Assembly (NCBI GenBank): GCA_946811695.1
Contig: OX328131.1
Span: 14,348,289 to 14,412,288 of the forward strand
DNA length: 64,000 nt
Reading direction: 5' to 3'
Source: Gonocerus acuteangulatus
Taxonomy: Eukaryota; Arthropoda; Insecta; Hemiptera; Coreidae
Positions 30,863 through 41,119 of this stretch are shown one piece after another. Positions within the stretch are counted from its first letter, which is position 1. Every line of letters starts with the position of its first letter. Made by a program: the position numbers and the translations under genes. The notes under the pieces were generated by a model. That model was not told the DNA's origin. It did no database searches and saw only the letters and a list, made by a program, of their open reading frames with translations.

Positions 30863-31422
30863 TAATAATCTCCGAGATTGAGTCATAGCTTAGTCATATC
30901 ATTTTTTAACCTTTATCACCGGATTCGGGGAGTGACTTTTCCTGCTGATTATAACTATGAGCCAATCCTGCTGCTCTCCTATCAAGCTCTTAGTAATTAT
31001 TTCTACATCCTTCCTCATCATACTCCTGTGTCAACAACCTCCCCACCACCCATCGAGGTCATCATATCCATATTTTCAAAAACGTTAATCTTTCTGTTTA
31101 AAATCTTCTGTTAGAAATACGCACTGTGCAGCTGAGTATGATGGAAAGAAATATTACGATATCGGCGAGGAGTTCCCTACACCATTAAGGCTCTACGGCT
31201 GGCGACAACAGTTTATGGAGGACTATGTTTTTACCTGCCTGGATTATATTATATTGGAATTTAAAACTTTGTAATTGAACTTTATGAATAAATGGATGTA
31301 TGCTGAACTGGTTATGTTATTTATCAATCCCTACCTCTCTATCCCCACCTCTCTATCCCTACCCCTCCCCTCCAACCCCTCTCTATCCCTACCCCTCCCC
31401 TCCAGCCTGATTAGTATATAAG
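30863..31422 (+). other. Polinton centre: gap with short unknown frame
   Basis: A 61-codon frame without ATG (31089-31274) reads ...AAEYDGKKYYDIGEEFPTPL and LYGWRQQFMEDYVF before a stop. It looks like the C-terminal end of a lost neighbouring gene, which I do not recognise. After it, at about 31320-31410, lies a pyrimidine-rich repeat of CCCTACCCCTCCCCTCC and CCTCTCTAT units. Three copies of a CCATCAGTCAGAGGTA-like motif follow at 31427-31476, just before the polymerase start; these may be leader or promoter sequence. Confidence 0.5.
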
Positions 31423-31479
31423 ATGCGCCATCAGTCAGAGGTATCCACCATCAGTCAGAGGTACTCGCCATCAGTCAAT

Positions 31480-34400
31480 ATGAACTGCTCCAAGTGTTCC
31501 AAGGCGTTTTCTAGGATTGACAATAGGATTCGACATGAGCAAATATGCCGCGCTTGCAATCTTTGCGGCCAGTTGGGGATACATGACTGCCCAGGGAGAT
31601 CCTGCGCGCACTGCAGCTTCCGCTTCAGTAACCTGCACAACTTGGAGCGTCATGAGAGCTGTTGTGGTCAGCCGCCTGCGAAACGCCAGCGAGGAGAGCC
31701 TAGCAACGAAGAGCTATTAGGTGAGCTTCCAGACTCTAGCGGAATAGTAGAATATGAGACTGCGTTCAAAAGTAGGTTAAGATCATATTTTATTAGGTCT
31801 GAGACTAACTCAGATATTCCTAGGTTTTGTGCATCTATAAGGCATATTATTAAGGTTAAGATAAGCAATAGTATATTAGAACATCATAGTATTAAGTTTA
31901 ATTTAGTTTTAGATTGTCTGATGACTAATGTAAGTGGGGATGAGTTATCAGTAGCAGTAAAAACTAAGAATAGCCCCGTTTTCGCTGATACAGATATAGA
32001 TGAACTTCTTACTACGATGTGTGAAAAATTGGATAAGGAGCTTGAGGAGTCTCAATTAAAACGTAGCGGTTGGACCTTAGCTGCAATCGATGGGATGCGA
32101 TTAAAAATTAATAAATATAGCCCGTTGAGAGGTAGTAGTTATATCGAACTACCCGCTAAGATAAGAAATAGGAAGGCTTGCATTAATGTCCAAAACAATG
32201 ACTCTAGATGCTTCGTATATTCAGTCTTAGCCAAATTTGCATCGGAGCACCCTAATAGAGTTTCTGTTTATTCTACTCTTGAGAGCCGATATGATTTCTC
32301 CCATTTGACTTTCCCCACACCTGTAAAGGATATAAAACAGTTCGAAAAACTCAATAATATTTCGATCAATGTGTTCGGACTGGATAAAGATCTTAACGTT
32401 TATCCCATAAAAGTCGTTGATTCCGAGCTTCCGGATCACCGAGATCTCCTACTACTAGAGCAAGATGAGCTCTCCCACTATGTATACATTAAGGATTTCG
32501 ATAGATTAGTAGGATCACAAGTTTCGAAACGTCACGCTAAAAAGATTATTTGCAAACGCTGTTTCACCCATTTCGATAACCAATTAAAGCCGGCTTCTGA
32601 CAAAATGGCGGACCATAAAGTTTACTGTATAAAAAACCCTCCTACCCGAGTTGAGCTACCTACTAATAAGGCGTATGTAGAATTCGAGCACGTAGAGAGA
32701 TCGTTAAGAGTTCCTTACGTCATATATTGCGACTTCGAGAGCATCCTCAGACCTGTGCATACGTGTCAGCCTGATCCGAGTGCGTCATATACGCTCAACT
32801 ATCAGCTCCACGAGCCTATGAGTTTTTGCTGCTACCTGAAAATGTCCGACGAAGTCGCCCATCTAGAGACACCTCTACCTAAGGAGCCGTACTTATACAG
32901 AGGTCCGGATGCTGGTAAGCATCTAATGGAATACCTGATAAAGATCGCAGAGATGGTATCAGATATATACAGTACTCCCACTCCTATGAATCCTTCAACC
33001 AGTGAGGAAATACAACGACACGAGGCAAGCACGCATTGCTACATGTGTGATAAGCCGTTTACTTCGTCGGATATTAAGGTTAGAGATCATAATCATCTCA
33101 CAGGATTATTTAGAGGGAGCGCACACCAGTCTTGCAACCTACGATATTCAAACCCTTCGTTTTTACCGGTATTGTTTCATAACCTCTCGTCATACGATGC
33201 TCATCATATAGTGAGACAGTTGGGGTGTAATACTAAGAAGATATCGGTGATCCCCAACACCGAAGAGAAGTACATATCGTTTAGCAAATCAGTGACGGAA
33301 ACCCTAGAGCTCCGCTTTTTGGATACTTTTAGATTCATGTCAAGCAGTCTAGATAGCTTAGCTAAAAATTTACCGGAGCTACGTGAGATTTCAAAATTTT
33401 ACCCTCCAGAACATGTTCAACTATTATCGCGTAAGGGGGTATTCCCATACGATTACGTCACTGGTTGGAGCACGTTAGAGGAGCAAGCATTGCCGGACAA
33501 AACGTATTTTTATAATAAGTTAACGGATACATCCGTTTCTGATGAAGACTATCAGCACGCTATAAATGTGTGGAATACATTTAAATGTCGCACCATAGGG
33601 GAGTATAGCGACCATTATCTCAGAACGGATGTATTACTACTATCGGATGTCTTCGAAGTATTTCGAGATATAACCCTGAAGACGCATAAGCTCGACCCCT
33701 GTAACTACTTCACCCTTCCCGGACTTTCTTGGGATGCCATGCTTCGCTTTACAGGTGTGAGACTTCAACTGCTCACCGATTATGATATGATCTTAATGAT
33801 TGAGCGAGGAATACGTGGAGGAATATGTCAAGTATCGCACAGGTTCATCGAAGCTAATAATAAATACTTGAATAACTATAATCCTAATGAGCCATCGTCG
33901 TATATCGTTTATCAAGATGCAAATAATTTATATGGCCATGCAATGGTGCAATCGCTACCCTATGGGGGGTTTGAATGGGTGGAGGGGGATATAGATCTAA
34001 GCAAACTCTCACCTGACTACGGATATATCCTTGATGTTGATGTCGACTACCCTCAAGAGCTACACGATTTGCACAACTCCCTACCATTTCTACCTGACAA
34101 TATAGAGGTGAGTGAGCACAGGAAACTAGTCCCTCATTTAAATCCTAGGAGAAATTATATCGCCCATTACGTAGCTCTCAAGCAAGCTTTAGACCATGGC
34201 CTCATTTTAAAGAAAATTAATAGAGCGATAAAATTTCGTCAGTCTAAATGGCTCGAACCCTACATTTCCCATAATACTCAACTTCGAACAACTGCTCGCA
34301 CGGCTTTTGAAAAAGATCTATATAAACTTTATAACAACTCGGTTTTTGGTAAAACTATGGAAAATGTCAGAAATCGAATGAATATGCAGCTCGTGTGCGA

Positions 34401-35130
34401 CGCTAAAAAGATTGAAAAAATGGTTTCGAAAAATAATTTTATTGATAGGACTATATACACCGAGAACCTAGCTGCTATACATCTGTTAAAGAATAAAGTA
34501 AAATTTAATAAGCCCCTTTACATCGGCCTAAGTGTTTTAGATCTTTCAAAGACTACCATGTACGCTTACCACTACGACGTTATGATGCCGCGTTTCGGAC
34601 CTGAAAGGTTAATCCTATCTTATACAGATACGGATTCATTCATATATAAGATATTTACTGAAGATATATTCCAGGATTATATAGATCTCCTACCGTATTT
34701 GGATACATCCGACTTCCCTCCCGATCATAAATGTTTCTCGACTCTGAACAAAAAGGTATTAGGTAAATTCAAAGATGAGACCAATGGTGAGCTAATAAAT
34801 GCGTTTGTAGGGCTTCGGGCAAAAATGTATGCAATACTTATCGATAAACGTGAAATTCGTAAAGCTAAAGGTGTTAAGAAAGCCGTATTGAAAAATAAAA
34901 TCACCTTTCAAGATTATGTTTCATGCTTAAAAACCCATGATACAGCTCGTCATCCCATGAAGTTTATCCGCTCATCCAAACATTTCATTTATAGTACAGA
35001 AGTTAATAAAATATCTCTATCAGCGAACGATGACAAAAGGTATATTCTTAAAGATAACGTCTCCACTCTAGCATTAGGTCATTATAAGATACCTTCGGAC
35101 AACTTACTTGCGCTCCCTAATACTTCATAA
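31480..35130 (+). CDS. Protein-primed family B DNA polymerase (Polinton/adintovirus type)
   Basis: This intact frame has 1,216 codons from the ATG at 31480 (an upstream in-frame ATG at 31423 would add 19 residues made from a CCATCAGTCAGAGGT repeat, so it is less likely). The N-terminus has two C2H2/CCHC-like fingers (CSKCSKAF... and CAHCSFRF...). The 3'-5' exonuclease has YCDFES (about 416-421), FHNLSSYD (about 566) and a YLRTD block. A Cys/His endonuclease-VII-like patch, CYMCDKPF...RDHNHLTG...CNLRY, lies at about 520-553. The polymerase motifs are DANNLYG (about 813), NNSVFGKT, and YTDTDS at 1048-1053. All core catalytic residues are present. It would copy linear DNA from a protein primer. 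The last ~457 codons lie in the right inverted repeat. Confidence 0.93.
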   Translation: MNCSKCSKAFSRIDNRIRHEQICRACNLCGQLGIHDCPGRSCAHCSFRFSNLHNLERHESCCGQPPAKRQRGEPSNEELLGELPDSSGIVEYETAFKSRLRSYFIRSETNSDIPRFCASIRHIIKVKISNSILEHHSIKFNLVLDCLMTNVSGDELSVAVKTKNSPVFADTDIDELLTTMCEKLDKELEESQLKRSGWTLAAIDGMRLKINKYSPLRGSSYIELPAKIRNRKACINVQNNDSRCFVYSVLAKFASEHPNRVSVYSTLESRYDFSHLTFPTPVKDIKQFEKLNNISINVFGLDKDLNVYPIKVVDSELPDHRDLLLLEQDELSHYVYIKDFDRLVGSQVSKRHAKKIICKRCFTHFDNQLKPASDKMADHKVYCIKNPPTRVELPTNKAYVEFEHVERSLRVPYVIYCDFESILRPVHTCQPDPSASYTLNYQLHEPMSFCCYLKMSDEVAHLETPLPKEPYLYRGPDAGKHLMEYLIKIAEMVSDIYSTPTPMNPSTSEEIQRHEASTHCYMCDKPFTSSDIKVRDHNHLTGLFRGSAHQSCNLRYSNPSFLPVLFHNLSSYDAHHIVRQLGCNTKKISVIPNTEEKYISFSKSVTETLELRFLDTFRFMSSSLDSLAKNLPELREISKFYPPEHVQLLSRKGVFPYDYVTGWSTLEEQALPDKTYFYNKLTDTSVSDEDYQHAINVWNTFKCRTIGEYSDHYLRTDVLLLSDVFEVFRDITLKTHKLDPCNYFTLPGLSWDAMLRFTGVRLQLLTDYDMILMIERGIRGGICQVSHRFIEANNKYLNNYNPNEPSSYIVYQDANNLYGHAMVQSLPYGGFEWVEGDIDLSKLSPDYGYILDVDVDYPQELHDLHNSLPFLPDNIEVSEHRKLVPHLNPRRNYIAHYVALKQALDHGLILKKINRAIKFRQSKWLEPYISHNTQLRTTARTAFEKDLYKLYNNSVFGKTMENVRNRMNMQLVCDAKKIEKMVSKNNFIDRTIYTENLAAIHLLKNKVKFNKPLYIGLSVLDLSKTTMYAYHYDVMMPRFGPERLILSYTDTDSFIYKIFTEDIFQDYIDLLPYLDTSDFPPDHKCFSTLNKKVLGKFKDETNGELINAFVGLRAKMYAILIDKREIRKAKGVKKAVLKNKITFQDYVSCLKTHDTARHPMKFIRSSKHFIYSTEVNKISLSANDDKRYILKDNVSTLALGHYKIPSDNLLALPNTS

Positions 35131-35370
35131 GTTAAGGTTGGTTGTAACTCTAAGTTAAGGTTGGTTGTAAATCTAAGTTAAGGTTGGTTGTAAATCTGAG
35201 TTAAGGTTGGTTGTAAATCTAAGTTAATGATAGATAAGCTATTTTTGTAAATCTAAGTTAAGGTTGGTTGTAAATCTGAGTTAAGGATAGATAAGCTATT
35301 TTTTTTTTTGTAAACCTAAGTTAAGGCTAGTTGTAAACCTTTTTGTACATTTAAATTAACTACTAAGTTA
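35131..35370. repeat. ~24-bp degenerate tandem repeat downstream of polymerase (right copy)
   Basis: TAAGTTAAGGTTGGTTGTAA units begin at the stop codon and decay over about 240 bases. Mirror of 28840-29078. Confidence 0.85.
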
Positions 35371-36522
35371 AGGGAAGTTGTAAATCTTTTTGTACATTTA
35401 AGTTAACCTTTTTATGTTATAACAAAATAAAACACGTTTTATCCTGAACATGCCTATTTATTTATCCTATTGACACTTTTATCACCCCGACATCGCCATA
35501 AGTGAGTGATCTGTTACAATAAAATAATTATTCCACTCACTTGTGCGTGTTGAAGGTTCTTGCAGCTGTAGGTTGCTGAGTCTACTGAGGAGTCTGTTGG
35601 ATGGAGGGGCGAGGTAAAGATAAGGAGCAGTCCCCTCTATCACATATCGCCTACACGATTAATGTGAGAGAGCGAAACTGTTATTTATTCTAAACACTAT
35701 AATACTAAGATTACAACCTCCTATTACCCTCGGGGCCCTCGTAATAGGTCACGAGGGCCTTGAGGGTAGTAGAGGTATCTGAGTCATACGGCACACTAGT
35801 GGTCAGTACTATGCTCCGACCGCCCATTGGCTGCTTCAACTGCTAGAGTCATCCCAGGTACCCATCATTAAATTAATTAAAGGCTGGGTTAGGCTAGGGA
35901 CGGTCATGAGCTAAGACACTAGTGCTTAGTGCTTGCTCGGGATTAGCCCTCTAGCTTATTAGTCCAGTGCTCTACCACTCACCCTATGCTTAACAAACTC
36001 TTACAAGCTATGATATGGATCTAGACGCTCGTCACACTAGATGTTATTGATTTTGAGGATACGTCAGTACAGCTGGTTGCTGCTGACTGACACTGCTTTC
36101 GCTAAGGAAATTATGAAAAACATGCTGCGCGCTATTGATCGCAGCATCGCTTCATAGAGGCGCTTACAGCTACGCTCAGTACGTTGAAGGACCTCCAGCT
36201 TCATGAGGAAAATGGAGGAGCGCGTTTTTCCTAATTCCAAAAAACGTCGTAAGACCCTACCTCTATAGCGTGCTATTAACCTAGGTCAGCATCGCGTCAA
36301 AGCAATGACGTCAACAGCGTGACGTTAGCTTATTGGAGGCGTCAGCTGACTGGTAATGTTTCAAACTTGGAAACGCGCTAACAGACGAAACGCACTATTA
36401 ACCTAGATCAGCATCGCGTCAAAGCAGTGGCGTCAACAGTGTGACGTCAGCTGACTGCCAGTACTCAGGCTGATGACAGCAGCTGGCTGGTAATGTTTCA
36501 AACTTGGAAACGCGCTATTAAC

Positions 36523-36750
36523 CTAGCGTAGTAGGGCCGTTTCAGCCCAGCTTCGTGAGGAAGATGGTGGCTGGCTGACACTGTTTTCCTTGTAGCTGGG
36601 GTTTATTTTGTTACTTAAAGGCCAAGTATCGAACGATCTTCTGCGTGCTTCAATTAGTTGGTACTCTGGAAAGCTGACCCGTCTTGAGAAAGGGTGGCTC
36701 CCACCACTAGCGCTATAACCGCTGTGCTCATCCTCTGATTGCGCTGCCAT
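36523..36750 (-). pseudogene. BIR-domain-like fragment, right repeat copy
   Basis: Identical in translation to the frame at 27459-27686, in mirror orientation. The two copies carry the same truncation, so the loss preceded formation of the inverted repeat or was copied by it. Confidence 0.45.
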
Positions 36751-37080
36751 GACTGAATGCGCGTCTCTAGAGCTTCTAAGGATCTAAGGAGGGCCTAGTA
36801 TGACTCATGCTAAGACTAGGCGGTAAACTGCTCTTAGATACGGATGTGATTAAGCGGTATCCATGTTGGCTTCGTGAGGAAAATGGCGGCTGGCTGACAC
36901 TGTTTTCCTTGTAGCTGATGACGTCGCGTGACGTCAGCTGGCTGACAGTACTCCAGCTGATGACGTCACCGGCGTGACGTCAGCTGGCTGACACTGTTTT
37001 CCTTGTAGGAAATGACGTCAGCTGGTTTACACTGGTTTCCGTACGAAATGAGGGCCTAGAACGCTCTAATTCTCTCTACT

Positions 37081-37086
37081 GTCTTG
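37081..37086. repeat. Polinton 6-bp target-site duplication, right
   Basis: GTCTTG, identical to 27123-27128. Confidence 0.88.
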
Positions 37087-37125
37087 TGTTAAAGCAAAAC
37101 ACATTCATTTGGGCTTATTTCAAGA

Positions 37126-37910
37126 GTGAAAAAAAAAGAAGTAGAACGGGGACCATCATATAGAGCTGTGGCGGTAAAGTTTAGTGTTCCGCATACTACA
37201 GTAGTGTATATGGTGGAAAACGATTATTATAGGATAAAAATGAAAAGAGGACCCAAAAGAAAATTAAATAGGAGATCTGAATCGCGCATAAAAAGAGAAA
37301 TCCGTCGATTAGCTAAAGAAGCTGAACTGGTTTCTTCCCGGAATCTCAAGCAAAATCTCAATTTAATTGCGCCCATGAGAACAATAAGAAGATTTCTGCC
37401 AGAATTTGGTGTAAAATGGAAAAAAAGTTGTGAAAAACATCCTCTTGCCAACGCTAATCGGGAATTTTTAGTAAAAAAAAAGCTCGTGAGTGGCTATCAT
37501 CACAGGAGTTCATCTGAACACGAAACGTATTCACCAATGAGAAAGATTTTTCTAAAGATGGTCCAGATAAAGAGTATAGTTATATAGAAGATGGCCCTAG
37601 TACCTCATTTAACCATCCTAAACGCCAATCGAGAGGTGGGGGAAGTCATGGTTTGGGGTCCAATCACAGCATCAGGCGATTTTATCTTAGTAAACGTCCC
37701 TGGACGAATTAATAGCCAGCTGTATTTAATACTTTTCCGAGAAGAAGTCTTTGCCTGGATGAAATCTGTGTTTCCAGATGGAAAATTTTATTTTTTGCAA
37801 GATAATGCACCGGTTTATACTTCCTGAGTGATAAAACAAGGGTTGTCCGAATTGGGTATTCAAGTGTTAGAGTGGCCAGCACGATCTCCTGACCTCAATC
37901 CTATCGTAAA
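37126..37910 (+). pseudogene. Tc1-like transposase, broken
   Basis: The first frame (to about 37490) has an HTH block, PSYRAVAVKFSVPHTTVVYM, a basic linker RGPKRKLNRR and a second DNA-binding stretch. After a frameshift, 37591-37827 carries VMVWGPITASGDF and FLQDNAPVYTS. A stop then interrupts, and LEWPARSPDLNPI follows near 37870. These are the DDE blocks of Tc1 transposases. The last catalytic Glu, expected right after DLNPI, reads Val here, and another stop follows. There is no ATG; the 5' part next to the Polinton insertion is degraded. It cannot make an active enzyme. Confidence 0.88.
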
Positions 37911-38460
37911 TTATTAGCAAGCACCATCTGCAGACGTTTACAAGAAGGGAGCGCACAAAAACGATGAATAATTATGGCAGGCTGACAATATTAAAATAAA
38001 AAAGCCAGAATAATTGAAAAATTTGTGTTGCTCAAATGAACAGAAGAGTCTTAAATGATATTACACTAAATGGTAATACCATTGATTACTAGTTTTTTAA
38101 TTATTTTTTTGAAATAATTTTTAAGTGTACAATTAAATTTGGCCAACTTATAACTGAATAAATCTTTAAAAAAATTACTATAAAGTTTATACTTCTAATA
38201 AAATCATTTCAAAAGGAGATTTGTTTTTAGTTTTAGGTACCCAAATTATACTAATGTCTTTATCTTGGAATAATAGAGATAATACCCGGATAATAGGTGT
38301 CCAATATAATTTGGCCAGGGGTGTATGTATATTTAATGGAAGAGGAATATTTGTACACTTGCTGGAAAATGCTTCTTTTTTTCTTTTCTTTTTTTTTTTT
38401 TTTTGTAATAACTACAACTTTTGATATTAAATGACACTTCTGCCTAAAGCCCCAATTTTT

Positions 38461-38590
38461 AGCACTTTCCTCCGAAGGAAAGTAGCTATTGAGGTTGGAC
38501 TCATGACGGAATTTTTGAAAAATTTCTTCAAATCTTTATCGATCCTACCTAGTAGACACCGAAAATGACCCCCGTTAAAATTTATATATA

Positions 38591-38643
<53 letters not shown>

Positions 38644-39566
38644 CTGTTAACACGATAGCGGCCAGAGTTTTTGTTTTTTCGTCACGAAACTTGGTATATA
38701 GCATTCAATTAGCAAACGATTGAACGAGTTCGTTAACCACCAAAGTCGGTCCACCGGAAGGGGGGGTTTACCCCGAACCCAAAACACTAATTTGACTATG
38801 TCAGCCGTAATATTTGTTATATTTCAACGAAACTTGGCTTGGTATTCGTAGTGGTAATATAGAGATAAAAGTGAGATATAAAAATAAACTCAATCGGTTC
38901 ATTAGAAGGGAGGGTTTACTCCGGACCCACAATACCAATTCGCCACTACCAGCCGTGATTTTTGGTATATTTCGATGAAACTCGGTATTCGTAGTGGTAA
39001 TCTACAGGTAAATATGTGTTGTAAAAATAAACGAAATCGGTTCATTAGAAGGGGAGGGTTTACTCCGGACCCAAATTCCTAATATACACATACCGGTCGT
39101 AATTTCTGCTGTATTGTAAAGAAACGCGGTATACGTCGTGGGTAACTCATGAGAAAGAAGTGTTGTAAAAATTAGCTGAATCGGTCAATCGGAAAGCGGG
39201 GGTTTAATTTGTAATATATTTCAATAGAAAAGCCCGTCAGACGTAGGTTCACAAAGCCGCCGCAAGGAGCGCTTTCTACCACTAGAGTGACTGTATCCTG
39301 TTCCTGCGTTAGATCAAAATACGATAATATGAGGTTTTTTGTATTTATTACGTAGTGTAATAGGTACCATGTGTAAACATAACTCTGGAAGCAAATTATT
39401 AATTGATCAGTTACTCATTACAAATTTAAAAGAGAACTATTCATGTTTTTATTTTATTTATGTAGGGTATTTTAAGCAAATTGTTCTGGAAAGCAGTCTA
39501 CCCAAGTCTACACTACCCAAATTCTAAAGAAAGTGCTTAGTTATGCAGCTCCTGCGTGACGGACTT
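38461..39566 (+). mobile_element. Helitron-like non-autonomous repeat with (TA)n core, copy C
   Basis: It starts with the complement of the hairpin end (TTAGCACTTTCCTCCGAAGG), followed by GTAGCTATTGAGGTTGGACT, a (TA)n tract (38584-38636) and TGTGTCTGTTAACACGATAG. Three or four ~110-bp minisatellite units with GAAACTCGGTATTCGTAGTG follow, and then the common end GCAGCTCCTGCGTGACGGAC. It is almost collinear with 50528-51803. Non-coding. Confidence 0.72.
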
Positions 39567-39907
39567 TATATTTTCTTTTTTAGTTTGAACTAAAGTGAAT
39601 AGTTTTGTTGAAAACTGAACACACTCTCCTATGATGATTTATCCTCCCCCCCCACAAAAAAAAGACAAGTTTTTATTTGTTTTTTTTTTTAAATCAGATG
39701 AGAAATACATGCAAATGAAAACGTATTTTTACACAGAATTCATTGACGCAAGGAAAATCCGTTTGCACAGTTCTTCATTGTTTAAAAATGTAATGTAACT
39801 TACGGGTAAAATGGTATTTGAGTCCTTAGAAGGGTAATTTTCTTATTTCAAAGGTCACCTACAACTTTTGTTTCTCCAAACCTTTTGGTATCTCCAACGT
39901 TTGGGAG

Positions 39908-39978
<71 letters not shown>

Positions 39979-40279
39979 TCAAAAACATTGCTTCAACACT
40001 TCTTTTACACCATTTTATTCATGTCGACCAGTTTCTGGCAACTTGGCCTCTCATCACATACAAACATTTCTGAAAATATTTTTTAAAAAAAATAAACATT
40101 ACAATTTTGAAATCTAAACACATTTAATAGTAAGTATGTCTGTGATGAGAGGCCAAGTTGCCAGAAAGTAGTCGACATGAATAAAATGGTTTAAAAGACC
40201 TGTTGAGGCAATTTTTTGACCTATAAGGCCTTATTAAAAGAAGAGGAAAATTACATGTGGAAGAGGTCAAGTTACGAAA

Positions 40280-40368
<89 letters not shown>

Positions 40369-41119
40369 GACACATACGTAGAAATCATGTAAAGGAAAGT
40401 GGCCCCCCGGGGTGCGTTATTTTACTAAGAAATTTACAAATGTTAATTGTGCACTCAATTACGGATTAATTTTATCTCACATCGCTAAGTGTATTTGTAT
40501 CCGACAAGTTAATTAAATTAGTAAAATTTCCATTTGTAAAATGTTTTGCAATTACACGAAACAGAACGTTATCCTTTATACTTTAATTGCTCTAAATGCA
40601 TGCCTTTGTTTGAGGATTAGAAGTTAAGTCCGGTTCTTGTTCCTCTTGCTTTGCCGGTCTTGCTGGCTCTTTAATATTTAGCTAGTCCTGTTCATGGAAG
40701 GGAAAATGAATTTAAGCATTTACTTACGCAAGTCCAGCATTCAGCCGTTATAAAAGGGGGCTTTGATTTTAAGCATTATATAATTAGTGTTTAAAAGCTC
40801 TTTTTACACGGATTAAGTACTCCCTGGAAATACAAAACTTTAATTATGTCCCTTTTCTCTGCATTCAATTAATAAATATTATTTAGAATTCAGTATGGCT
40901 TCTTTATGTTCGAATATAATTAGTTACTTTCACCCAATGTGACAGAAGTCCAATAATATAAAACCCGCCATTATATAAGCTTCAGCTATGGTATATATCC
41001 TTCAGCCCTCCAGGCTGTCAATACAAAGTACTAAATAAGCATAAATTGTCTCATAGTATTGACTAATCCGGGGTTTGTGCAAGGTTTTGCCCAATAGGCT
41101 GGTTACAATTTAATGCGTA
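39567..41119. other. (TA)n/(TG)n runs and paired Penelope-like ends, otherwise unassigned
   Basis: A (TA)n run lies at 39910-39976 and a (TA)n(TG)n compound run at 40281-40365. Between them two inverted copies of a ~70-base block (GATGAGAGGCCAAGTTGCCA) lie at about 40003-40060 and 40138-40200; each holds a hammerhead-like TGATGA...GCCAGAAA core. A third copy is at 54060-54140. No genes were seen from 40380 to 41119. Confidence 0.6.

Larger units (their letters stand above)
27129..37080. mobile_element. Polinton/Maverick-type element, rearranged, with giant inverted repeats
   Basis: This 9,952-bp element has 5'-AG...CT-3' termini (AGTAGAGAGAATTAGAGCG and its complement), 3,328-bp inverted repeats (27129-30456 and 33753-37080), a 3,296-bp unique centre and an exact 6-bp target duplication. 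The gene content visible is a protein-primed family B DNA polymerase (intact), a C-terminal integrase remnant with chromodomain, a BIR-like scrap and one short unknown frame. ATPase, protease and capsid genes usual for a 15-20-kb Polinton are missing. The inner repeat edges cut straight through polymerase on one side and integrase on the other. I infer loss of one end and its replacement by an inverted copy of the other end, followed by integration using enzymes supplied in trans. Confidence 0.92.
33753..37080. repeat. Polinton right inverted repeat (3,328 bp)
   Basis: Mirror of 27129-30456. Its inner edge lies inside the polymerase gene at about codon 758, so the gene is completed by repeat sequence. 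It ends CTCTCTACT at 37080 against the 6-bp duplication. Confidence 0.93.
26844..38323 (+). mobile_element. Tc1-like transposon interrupted by the Polinton
   Basis: The left end, CACTCCTGGCCAAATT at 26844, is preceded by TA. The right end, AATTTGGCCAGGGGTG, finishes at 38323 and is followed by TA. Subterminal copies of the TTGGCCAA block lie at about 27038 and 38138, giving the IR/DR arrangement. Removing the 9,952-bp Polinton and one copy of its 6-bp target leaves 1.52 kb, a normal Tc1 length. The transposase is on + and broken. Confidence 0.87.
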
